Of a stretch of 25,297 bases of DNA, positions 13,066 to 18,717 are shown piece after piece (position 1 is the stretch's first letter; every line of letters begins with the position of its first letter). Source of the DNA: a virus; IMG/VR virus record IMGVR_UViG_3300013132_000235, positions 1 to 25,297 of that record; one strand, given 5' to 3'. The translations under genes and the position numbers were made by a program. The notes beneath the pieces were generated by a model. That model searched no databases and was not told the origin of the DNA. It saw only the letters and a program-made list of their open reading frames with translations.

Positions 13066-13536
13066 TTTAAAGATCGGATTCGGAAGGTGCGGGGCAGTGA
13101 CTCGCAGACTGTTGCCGCAACGAAAGCGGGCATATCGCAGCAGATGTGGTCAAAGCTAGAGAAGGGGAAGTTATCTCCGGACGACACCTCTGTGTTGCCA
13201 GCCATTCAACGGGCTTATCCAACATATAGATTGGAGTGGCTCGTCAGCGGCGCACCTCCGATGCATGTGATCGCAGCGCAAGCGCTTGGGGTGCATGAAG
13301 TCGGAAAGCCGTATGGAAGACCTGGAATTATCCTTAGACCGGACGATCCAGATACCGTCCGACCGCTCGGCAAACTTCAGGAAGCACTCGTTTCAGAAGT
13401 TAAGCGATTAGCTGGGTCTCTGACAGACGAAGATGCTAAGGCGCTTCTGACTCTTTTCTATCGATGCGTGAAAGATCCAGACTCTCAAGATTCGACAGAT
13501 GAAATTCAAAAGGTGGAAGGATCCAGCTTGCGGTAA
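13060..13536 (+). CDS. CI-like phage repressor without a self-cleavage domain
   Basis: The 158-residue protein has an N-terminal HTH: MEFKDRIRKVRGSDSQTVAA, then ATKAGISQQMWSKLEKGKL, followed by YPTYRLEWLVSGAPPM, typical of lambdoid repressors. The C-terminus (LQEALVSEVKRLAGSLTDED, LLTLFYRCV) is helical and probably dimerises the protein. It lacks the S24 peptidase domain with its catalytic Ser-Lys pair, so RecA-driven self-cleavage is not expected; induction may need an antirepressor. The frame is open upstream through the operators, but ATG 13060 matches the cro start context. It probably binds the ACTAC-N4-GTAGT sites here and at 17.2 kb. Its codons are less GC-rich than those of the flanking operons. 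Confidence 0.87.
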   Translation: MEFKDRIRKVRGSDSQTVAATKAGISQQMWSKLEKGKLSPDDTSVLPAIQRAYPTYRLEWLVSGAPPMHVIAAQALGVHEVGKPYGRPGIILRPDDPDTVRPLGKLQEALVSEVKRLAGSLTDEDAKALLTLFYRCVKDPDSQDSTDEIQKVEGSSLR

Positions 13537-13571
13537 GGTTTTGGGCAGTAGGTGATGGGTTTCTTGCGGAT

Positions 13572-13982
13572 ATGGGGGCGGCGATGGGGAATGGTATTGT
13601 CTTGTTTGTGGGGTTGTTTTTTCTTGCCGGTTGCGCGTCTAGCGGCAAGCCGATTGACCCTGGGGCAGCAACTGCTGTTGTGAAAGGGAAAACCACCGAG
13701 TCCGAGCTATATCAGATGGTGGGTCGGCGACCGGAATCCCTGTCGCTGATGCCAGACGGCAAGAAGATGGCGACTTGGATATACACCCGCGCGCAGACAA
13801 AGGCGGCGACGTTCGTGCCGATCGTTGGCCTATTTGCAGGAGGAACTGATCTTGACACCACAACCCTGCAAGCAATCATCTCCACGGACGGGGTTGTCGA
13901 GAACGTGCTCTACAACTCATCACAGACCGAGGTTGGGCTCGGCGGAAGTCCCGCCCCACAGCCAATTCCACCAGTGAAGTGA
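13572..13982 (+). CDS. Lipoprotein with BamE/SmpA-like domain
   Basis: The 136-residue product has a lipoprotein signal (GNGIVLFVGLFFLAGCASSG, lipobox LAGC with the lipidated Cys near residue 21). The rest resembles the small BamE/OmlA fold: VKGKTTESELYQMVGRRPES, a DGKKMATWIY strand, and a FVPIVGLFAGG loop. It would sit in the envelope of the lysogen. Known phage lipoproteins can block adsorption or DNA entry of other phages; that role is inferred here from position. ATG 13584 is an alternative start. It is the first cargo gene after cI, 36 nt downstream with no terminator, so it may be read from the cI promoter. A GTGA junction marks its end. Confidence 0.82.
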   Translation: MGAAMGNGIVLFVGLFFLAGCASSGKPIDPGAATAVVKGKTTESELYQMVGRRPESLSLMPDGKKMATWIYTRAQTKAATFVPIVGLFAGGTDLDTTTLQAIISTDGVVENVLYNSSQTEVGLGGSPAPQPIPPVK

Positions 13983-13993
13983 GGCGTCTGGAA

Positions 13994-14524
13994 ATGGAAC
14001 CGAAGCAGGGGGAAAGGGGCCTGTGGTACGTCGGCACAGTTGGGTTTGGCTCCAAGGAGGCGGCTGATGAATACATCAGGAATGGCTTCTCAACAGTACC
14101 TCGTCAGCTTCCCATTCAAAGCCTTGCGCCCAGCCATCCTGATGTTCGAGTTGCGGCGATCGCGATTTCTATCGTTGTGACGATGCTCATCGCGGGCTGG
14201 TACTTATTGGACTATCGAAGCGTCGAGAAGATAGCCGAGCGCAAGCAAACCGAAGTGGCCAAGAAATGCAGCGACACGACCATGGCTTACGTCATGTCGC
14301 AGAACTATGCGAAGCGCCTCTTGAAGGCGCCTGGCAGCGCAGACTTTCCGATGATCACTGAGGTGTCATCGAGGGCGATCGGCGATTGCAAGTTCGAGAT
14401 TCTGGCCTACGTCGATGCGCAAAACTCTTTCGGCGCGAAGATGCGCACGGGTTATAGCGCAACGATGAGCTTCGATCCCGAAACCGATCGGTGGAGCGCC
14501 GACGATCTCAAGATTGATCGGTGA
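13994..14524 (+). CDS. Single-pass membrane protein of unknown function
   Basis: This 176-residue protein starts MEPKQGERGLWYVGTVGFG, has one transmembrane helix near residues 55-75 (VAAIAISIVVTMLIAGWYLL), and carries a C-terminal domain with LLKAPGSADFP and later ILAYVDAQNSFGAKMRTGYS. The APxSADFP...VDAQNSFGA...R pattern recurs in many small bacterial membrane proteins of unknown role. I chose ATG 13994 (GAGG 9 nt upstream); an upstream GTG 13979 overlaps the lipoprotein stop. The gene is close behind the lipoprotein and probably cotranscribed. The charged N-terminus is likely cytoplasmic. Confidence 0.78.
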   Translation: MEPKQGERGLWYVGTVGFGSKEAADEYIRNGFSTVPRQLPIQSLAPSHPDVRVAAIAISIVVTMLIAGWYLLDYRSVEKIAERKQTEVAKKCSDTTMAYVMSQNYAKRLLKAPGSADFPMITEVSSRAIGDCKFEILAYVDAQNSFGAKMRTGYSATMSFDPETDRWSADDLKIDR

Positions 14525-14583
14525 GGACGGCCAAGACGGCTTGCGCGGAACTTTTTTGCGCTTAGTGTTGCGCTGGAGATTTG

Positions 14584-14853
14584 ATGTCTAGGACTCTCGA
14601 AGAGCTTGATAATGTTGTCCGCCAGCTCAGCCAAGCTTGGGCAGCAAATCACTATGCCAGCACCGTCCTTGCGGCCGCCATCGGGACACTTGCCGGCGGG
14701 AAAGAAGCCCTGCGCGCTCCTCTCGTTGAGGCATACGCGGCTGCCCGACGAGGGCGCCAGCGCGAGCATGACATTTCAGATCGAGCCATGAAGATCCTCG
14801 CCGAGTACGCCGAGAAGGCTGGCATCAGCGATTTCCCTCCGCCCGAGACTTAA
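14584..14853 (+). CDS. Small helical hypothetical protein
   Basis: An 89-residue product starting MSRTLEELDNVVRQLSQAWA, helical, with TLAGGKEALRAPLVEAYAAA and a C-terminus rich in charged residues (RRGRQREHDISDRAMKIL). No membrane or catalytic motif is seen. GGAG lies 5 nt before the ATG, and 59 nt separate it from the previous gene. The next gene's ATG directly follows its stop. Function unknown; it may partner the coiled-coil membrane protein that follows. Confidence 0.7.
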   Translation: MSRTLEELDNVVRQLSQAWAANHYASTVLAAAIGTLAGGKEALRAPLVEAYAAARRGRQREHDISDRAMKILAEYAEKAGISDFPPPET

Positions 14854-15303
14854 ATGGATACGTCTGGCGTCGACTGGAATGAATGGCTGAATAGAGTGGG
14901 GGACGCCGGCCCCTTGTTTGACACCAAGCCACTTACCCGCAAGCATGAGGCCATGACCGAGATCACTCGCCCAGAGCTTGATGCGCGCTTCGAAGCGATG
15001 GAAGCCCGCGCGGAAGCGCGTGATGCCCGCATCGAGGGGAAATTGGGGCAGATCGAATCCAGGCTCGACGCAAAGTTCGACTTCTTGTCGCTTCAGCTCG
15101 GGGCGCTCAGGGAGGATATTGCCTCAACTCGTACCGAAGCCCGATCGACCAAGGCAAATGTCTGGTATGCGGCAGTGACTGTTATCTCCATCGGCGTTGC
15201 TGCGGTCGCATTGTTCCCGCAGTTCTTCGACTTCGGAGAGAAAGTGCGCGAGACCGCCAGGCAAGAGGCCGCCAAAGTCGCTGAACAGCCGCCACCTAAG
15301 TAG
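14854..15303 (+). CDS. Coiled-coil membrane protein
   Basis: The 149-residue protein has a heptad-like region (MTEITRPELDARFEAMEARA, then EGKLGQIESRLDAKFDFLSL), one transmembrane helix near residue 110 (VWYAAVTVISIGVAAVALFP) and a short charged tail. Proteins starting with ITRPELDA... plus a coiled coil and a C-terminal anchor are common small prophage membrane proteins of unknown role. An internal ATG 14953 would give just that form (116 residues); the first 33 codons also look coding, so I kept ATG 14854. A weak hairpin follows at 15322-15340. Confidence 0.72.
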   Translation: MDTSGVDWNEWLNRVGDAGPLFDTKPLTRKHEAMTEITRPELDARFEAMEARAEARDARIEGKLGQIESRLDAKFDFLSLQLGALREDIASTRTEARSTKANVWYAAVTVISIGVAAVALFPQFFDFGEKVRETARQEAAKVAEQPPPK

Positions 15304-15321
15304 GTTCGAGCGCGTCGCCTA

Positions 15322-15340
15322 GCCCCGCCACGCGCGGGGC
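15322..15340 (+). terminator. Weak hairpin, possible attenuator
   Basis: A 7-bp stem, GCCCCGC/GCGGGGC, with a 5-nt loop lies 19 nt after the coiled-coil gene. No T-run follows, so full termination is doubtful. Confidence 0.4.
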
Positions 15341-15401
15341 CTTCGAGGTGCCTTGAGAGTGGCGGAAGGGAAAGGCGGAAATAGATTCTCGGGGTTGGGC
15401 A

Positions 15402-15887
15402 ATGAACGATTGGGTCAAGGTGTGCCGCGCGCATTGCTCGCGGATTAAGTACGTTGCAGAGCCCATGGAATGGCGCCAGCGCCCGAATCATGCGCAGTCC
15501 TATCGGGCGACTTCAGTGCTGCTCGACGACGCGCGCATCGTGATACCTGGGCTGCAGTTGCAGTGCGAATTCCGGCCCTCGTCAATCAGGGGCGATTACG
15601 CAAGCTTCACCCTTCTGTACCGCGGGCTCCGCGAAACACACCGGGTATTCCAACTTGAGGTCTATCCACGAGATCGGATGTCTCATCGAGACGCTGAGAG
15701 GACCATCTACGGACCCCACATCCTGCTGGGTGATCCTAGACTGAGTTGCGTTGTCCGACCTGTGGTGAGCGCCATAGAGCAAGCAGACGATCCGCGGTGG
15801 ATTGGTCGATTCGTGAGGCATTCCCGCGTTTCCAATGATGGAGCCAACGCTCTAATATCTGTTGCTGGTGAATTGTTCGGATCGTAG
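15402..15887 (+). CDS. Unknown protein paired with a DUF1828 gene
   Basis: The 161-residue protein begins MNDWVKVCRAHCSRIKYVAE and contains IVIPGLQLQCEFRPSSIRGD, FTLLYRGLRETHRVFQLEVY and ILLGDPRLSCVVRP, alternating strands and helices without a catalytic motif I recognise. It ends only two nt before the DUF1828 start, so the two are likely one functional unit. About 100 nt and a weak hairpin separate it from the gene before. Codon use is mixed and less GC-rich than in the phage core operons. A toxin-antitoxin or defence pair is possible but not shown. Confidence 0.68.
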   Translation: MNDWVKVCRAHCSRIKYVAEPMEWRQRPNHAQSYRATSVLLDDARIVIPGLQLQCEFRPSSIRGDYASFTLLYRGLRETHRVFQLEVYPRDRMSHRDAERTIYGPHILLGDPRLSCVVRPVVSAIEQADDPRWIGRFVRHSRVSNDGANALISVAGELFGS

Positions 15888-15889
15888 CC

Positions 15890-16618
15890 ATGGGCTGCCA
15901 TGATTTGATGAGCCAAATTGGCTGGCACTGCCGCGACATTGAGACGTTGCGCGGCGAGAGAGCGACCTATGTGTGCACGCCGCTGACTCTGAGCAGTGGC
16001 AAGCCGCTTGATTTTTTTCTCGTCGAGAACGGCGAGGAGTTGCGCTTCACCGATGATGGAACGGTGATGTTCGAAATGTATGGAATGGGCTATCCGCTGG
16101 ACGACCGAAGGAACTGGCGTGGGCTTGAGGGCATTGCCGAGGCATTCGGGTTCAGACTTTCTGATGATGGCGCTTTCACAGTCAGTTTCACGCGGAATGA
16201 ACTTTGGTTGTGGGGCGGTCGAATACTGCAACTCTTCGCCGCGGTGATGCAGTGGGATGAAGACCGCCGGGCAGACCACGATCAAGACCTCACCTTGCTA
16301 AAGCTCGTTGAAGATCTTCTGCGCTCGAAAGCTCCGGATAGAAAATTGGAAGCGCCAGCAGCTGTAACGGTTCGCGGAACGGACTTGCGTTTCGATTTCC
16401 GCTGGGGCAATCGCTATGTTGATGCCGTCCCGGCTCGAGCTCAGTCGACGAATGCCAGGCTAAGAAAAGCGATCATCGCGCGTTCCGAGATCGATCCGAC
16501 CGACATGCTGTTTGTTGTCGACGACAGATCCAGCATTGAGAAGGCTGATCGTGAAGTGCTAGTGCTGGGTGAGTTGGCCTCAGCGGTCGCGCTCAGGAAT
16601 TTCGCCATGGCCGCGTAG
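15890..16618 (+). CDS. DUF1828-domain protein
   Basis: The 242-residue protein shows a DUF1828-like N-terminal domain: a TYVCTPLTLSSGKPLDFFLV strand pair, the hallmark EELRFTDDGTVMFEMYGMGY, and further IAEAFGFRLSDDGAFTV. The C-terminal half (FDFRWGNRYVDAVPARAQS, then DMLFVVDDRSSIEKADREVL) could be a DUF1829-like module. The families are of unknown function and found in prophages and mobile regions. The gene follows its partner by two nt and is closed by a strong terminator, so the pair forms the end of a transcript. A nuclease-like role is sometimes suspected for such strand-rich proteins, but I see no metal-binding signature. Confidence 0.77.
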   Translation: MGCHDLMSQIGWHCRDIETLRGERATYVCTPLTLSSGKPLDFFLVENGEELRFTDDGTVMFEMYGMGYPLDDRRNWRGLEGIAEAFGFRLSDDGAFTVSFTRNELWLWGGRILQLFAAVMQWDEDRRADHDQDLTLLKLVEDLLRSKAPDRKLEAPAAVTVRGTDLRFDFRWGNRYVDAVPARAQSTNARLRKAIIARSEIDPTDMLFVVDDRSSIEKADREVLVLGELASAVALRNFAMAA

Positions 16619-16634
16619 GCCGGGCGGTTCGACG

Positions 16635-16657
16635 AACCCCGCTCCGGCGGGGTTTTT
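16635..16657 (+). terminator. Rho-independent terminator after the DUF1828 gene
   Basis: An 8-bp stem, AACCCCGC/GCGGGGTT, with a TCCG loop runs into TTTTT. It closes the transcript that can start at cI. Confidence 0.88.
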
Positions 16658-16867
16658 CATGCCTGCAGGCCGGCCGTTGTAGCACCTGCACTTTCGCGCC
16701 CCCCTGCAGTTTCCCGTAGCTCCTGCACCAGCCCCGTACAGCCAGACGCGAAGCTTCTGAATCCTCACCCTGCCATCAGCGTCATGGGCGCGATTTACCC
16801 ATAGCGGCGGCCCTTGGCTTGGGCCAGCCTCGAAGTGTTCCGCAGGGGAACATCACAGGGGAATTCT
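16658..16867. repeat. Non-coding stretch with four CCTGCA copies
   Basis: No gene is seen here. CCTGCA recurs at 16662, 16685, 16703 and 16722, 18-23 bp apart, in a C-rich context with short runs such as CCCCCC. It could be a protein-binding array or chance in this composition. A promoter for the secreted Cys-rich protein should also lie here, but I cannot place it. Confidence 0.4.
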
Positions 16868-17116
16868 ATGAGGCGCATTGCATTCGGGCTGATGCTGCTC
16901 GTCAGCACTCTTTCATTCGCCGCCAACGAGGCGCCCGGCAAGCTGCTGGAGCGGGGCGAGCAGGCGACGTCGATCCTGGCCGCGGCGCACTCAGACGACG
17001 CGGTCGAGGTTGCTCAGCGCTGCTGCAAGCATTGCAGCGCTGGCAAGGCCTGCGGGGATAGCTGCATCTCGCGGGAAAAGCAGTGCCGCAAGGGACCAGG
17101 CTGCGCCTGCGACTGA
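16868..17116 (+). CDS. Secreted cysteine-rich small protein
   Basis: The 82-residue protein has a Sec signal peptide (MRRIAFGLMLLVSTLSFA, cleavage likely before ANEA). Its C-terminal module has eight cysteines in RCCKHCSAGKACGDSC and CRKGPGCACD. The mature part would be periplasmic and held by disulfides or metal. I have seen this Cys module in small bacterial secreted proteins without a known function. AGGGG lies 7 nt before the ATG. The gene is flanked by its own terminator and a preceding terminator, so it is a single-gene unit in the cargo block. A longer frame from 16814 has no support. Confidence 0.82.
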   Translation: MRRIAFGLMLLVSTLSFAANEAPGKLLERGEQATSILAAAHSDDAVEVAQRCCKHCSAGKACGDSCISREKQCRKGPGCACD

Positions 17117-17137
17117 TCCCGGCCCGTTGATCTACAG

Positions 17138-17162
17138 AGCCCCGCCCAGTGCGGGGCTTTTT
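17138..17162 (+). terminator. Rho-independent terminator before the rightward early operon
   Basis: An 8-bp perfect stem, AGCCCCGC (17138-17145) with GCGGGGCT (17151-17158), is followed by a T-run to 17162. It insulates the rightward early promoter from cargo transcription. Confidence 0.88.
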
Positions 17163-17205
17163 CTTGGGCTGGAGTTAGCTGAGGGTTGACCGTTCGTCGG
17201 GAACT

Positions 17206-17219
17206 ACTACTGTGGTAGT
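17206..17219. promoter_or_regulatory. Operator O4
   Basis: ACTACTGTGGTAGT, the same 14-bp motif as at cro/cI, but 4.2 kb away, in front of the rightward early operon. Confidence 0.85.
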
Positions 17220-17229
17220 TGTAAAGATA

Positions 17230-17243
17230 ACTACTGTAGTAGT
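17230..17243. promoter_or_regulatory. Operator O5
   Basis: ACTACTGTAGTAGT has perfect arms and lies exactly 24 bp from O4 centre to centre, as O1 and O2 do. The pair is a mirror of lambda OL. Confidence 0.85.
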
Positions 17244-17285
17244 AGATTACATCCCACCGAAGCCGCGCACAGATGGGAGCCGCAG

Positions 17286-17729
17286 ATGACCCTCAGCCTC
17301 GCCGCCGTAGATCAGCAGGTTCGCGCCGAGTTCGCGAAGCCGGTTGACAGGGCTTTGGCCCAGCTCGATGAGCAGGAAGCGCGCCTTCGCAAGCTGCGCA
17401 CCGATGCGATCCTGAACTCGGCTGTCGGCTACGCCCACAACTGCGCCCGCGGCATGCAGGCCGATGCTCTCAAGCTGCTGGCATGGGACGGGAAGGGCGA
17501 GTCGCCGCTCAACATCGTTGCCGAGAACGTCGCGCTGCATTCGCAGGTCGAGCGCCTGCAGGGTGAGCTTGCGTCGGAGCGCGCGCGGTTCCGCAAGTAC
17601 AGCGATGCCCAGTCGGCGCGCCGCATCAAGTGCTATCGCGTCATCGACAAGCTGATCCGTCGTCACGCCCATCTCTACGCGCGATACATGGCCCTCGTCA
17701 TGTCCCGGGCCCGCCAGCGCGCGGCCTGA
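17286..17729 (+). CDS. First rightward early gene, coiled-coil basic protein
   Basis: The 147-residue protein begins MTLSLAAVDQQVRAEFAKPV and is largely helical (ALAQLDEQEARLRKLRTDAI; VALHSQVERLQGELASERAR). Its C-terminus is very basic (ARRIKCYRVIDKLIRRHAHL). GGAG stands 7 nt before the ATG. As the first gene behind the operator-controlled promoter it holds the place of lambda N, and a basic RNA- or DNA-binding end would suit such a role, but there is no recognisable antiterminator motif. The gene is insulated upstream by a terminator. Family not recognised. Confidence 0.72.
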   Translation: MTLSLAAVDQQVRAEFAKPVDRALAQLDEQEARLRKLRTDAILNSAVGYAHNCARGMQADALKLLAWDGKGESPLNIVAENVALHSQVERLQGELASERARFRKYSDAQSARRIKCYRVIDKLIRRHAHLYARYMALVMSRARQRAA

Positions 17730-17767
17730 TCCATCAACGGCCACGGATGGCCCTTTCTGAGATTCCC

Positions 17768-17974
17768 ATGCCCAAAAGCATTGAAGTGCGCGCCGAGTAC
17801 AAAGGCCTTGCGTTCGACGTGCTCCTGCGACCGCACCGCACCCCGACGAGCATCAAGAGCTTCGACATCGAGACGGTCTTCCATGGCCGCGATGACATCA
17901 CGTCGATGCTCAGCGAAGAAGCGATCGATGGGATCGAGAAAGCGGCTTGCGCTGTGGCTGGAGACAGCTGGTGA
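17768..17974 (+). CDS. Small hypothetical early protein
   Basis: The 68-residue product begins MPKSIEVRAEYKGLAFDVLL and continues RPHRTPTSIKSFDIETVFHG, a compact beta-rich sequence followed by a helix (EEAIDGIEKAACAVAG). Longer frames upstream (ATG 17747 or 17630) lie in poorly coding sequence. It ends in a GTGA junction with a lipoprotein gene. Family not recognised. Confidence 0.7.
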   Translation: MPKSIEVRAEYKGLAFDVLLRPHRTPTSIKSFDIETVFHGRDDITSMLSEEAIDGIEKAACAVAGDSW

Positions 17975-18174
17975 AGCGCCTCTGCGCCCTTATCGCTTTG
18001 ATCGCATCGGGATGCGCGCCGATCGAGCCGCCGGCTCCGGTGCCTGCGATGTATCCCGTTACGGTTGGCGACCACGCATGCACAGCGCTTGAAAATGCGC
18101 GCGGCGAAGCGCTCCTGATCTGCGATTTCGAGCCTATCCCGGCCACTGCTGAAGTGGCGAAGGAGATGCTGTGA
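17971..18174 (+). CDS. Small early lipoprotein
   Basis: GTG 17971 begins a 67-residue lipoprotein: VKRLCALIALIASGC gives a basic n-region, a hydrophobic core and a lipobox with the lipidated Cys at residue 15; then APIEPPAPVPAMYPV. The mature part is about 50 residues with two more cysteines. It is coupled at both ends by GTGA junctions. Small phage lipoproteins made early can protect the infected cell from further adsorption; that is an inference here. The translation that starts earlier at 17947 would spoil the signal peptide. Confidence 0.75.
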   Translation: MKRLCALIALIASGCAPIEPPAPVPAMYPVTVGDHACTALENARGEALLICDFEPIPATAEVAKEML

Positions 18175-18374
18175 GCGCGACTGTCTACGCACTCAAGGTC
18201 AACGCCGATCACGAAGACGCGGCCGCACTCGAATTCGAGATGGCACGGTTGCGTGAGCGCTATGCCTGTCTCATCGAGTCGTTCGACGTGATCACGCCGA
18301 AAGACCCGCCTCGCGTCGTGAAGTTGACCCCGCGCATGCCGCCGAATCCACATGCTCCGAGGCCTGCGGCATGA
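18171..18374 (+). CDS. Small hypothetical early protein
   Basis: From GTG 18171 the 67-residue product reads MSATVYALKVNADHEDAAAL, then EFEMARLRERYACLIESFDV, ending in a Pro-rich tail (PRMPPNPHAPRPAA). It has overlaps of 4 nt at both ends. No motif is recognised. Confidence 0.68.
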   Translation: MSATVYALKVNADHEDAAALEFEMARLRERYACLIESFDVITPKDPPRVVKLTPRMPPNPHAPRPAA

Positions 18375-18538
18375 GCGGCAAGCATCGCGAGACCAAGAAG
18401 TCCGAGTTGTTCCGGACGCAGGTTCGGGCGCTGTTGGCCAATGGCCTTTCGATCAGCGCGATCGCGAAGCGCACGGGCGCGAGCTACCAGTACACGAAGC
18501 TCATCGCCGAGCAGGAACGGCAGGAGGTGAAGTCGTGA
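18371..18538 (+). CDS. Small HTH protein (55 aa)
   Basis: A short frame starting at ATG 18371 in an ATGA junction. MSGKHRETKKSELFRTQVRA is followed by LLANGLSISAIAKRTGASYQ and a charged end. The second segment matches a resolvase-like helix-turn-helix (SISAIAKRTGASYQYTKLI), so a small DNA-binding regulator is likely. GTGA at its end couples it to the next gene. Coding is supported by both junctions. Confidence 0.68.
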   Translation: MSGKHRETKKSELFRTQVRALLANGLSISAIAKRTGASYQYTKLIAEQERQEVKS

Positions 18539-18717
18539 GCCTGAACCTCCGCCAGCGCAAAGCACTCGCACGCCTCCGTGGCGACATGAGCCTCGAGCGC
18601 CCTCCGATGCCGCCGATCTACTCGGCACCGTTTGTCATCAAGGTTCGCAATTTCCTCCTCGCCGTCGCCACCGGCGTCGTCGTTTTCTCCATCACCGTCT
18701 GGTACTGCCTGTCATGA
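18535..18717 (+). CDS. Small single-pass membrane protein
   Basis: From GTG 18535 a 60-residue protein: a basic N-terminus (SLNLRQRKALARLRGDMSLE), a short Pro-rich part, and a C-terminal transmembrane helix (FLLAVATGVVVFSITVWYCL). GGAGG lies about 8 nt upstream. It is joined to the coiled-coil gene by an ATGA overlap. Function unknown. Confidence 0.7.
   Translation: MSLNLRQRKALARLRGDMSLERPPMPPIYSAPFVIKVRNFLLAVATGVVVFSITVWYCLS

Larger units (their letters stand above)
17186..17248 (+). promoter_or_regulatory. Rightward early promoter region (PL-like)
   Basis: TTGACC (17186-17191) could be a -35 element with a weak TACTGT -10 at 17208. An alternative pair is TTGTAA (17219-17224) and TAGATT (17243-17248), 18 bp apart, which has operator O5 in its spacer. 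Either way the two operators cover the promoter of the genes that start at 17286. Confidence 0.6.
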
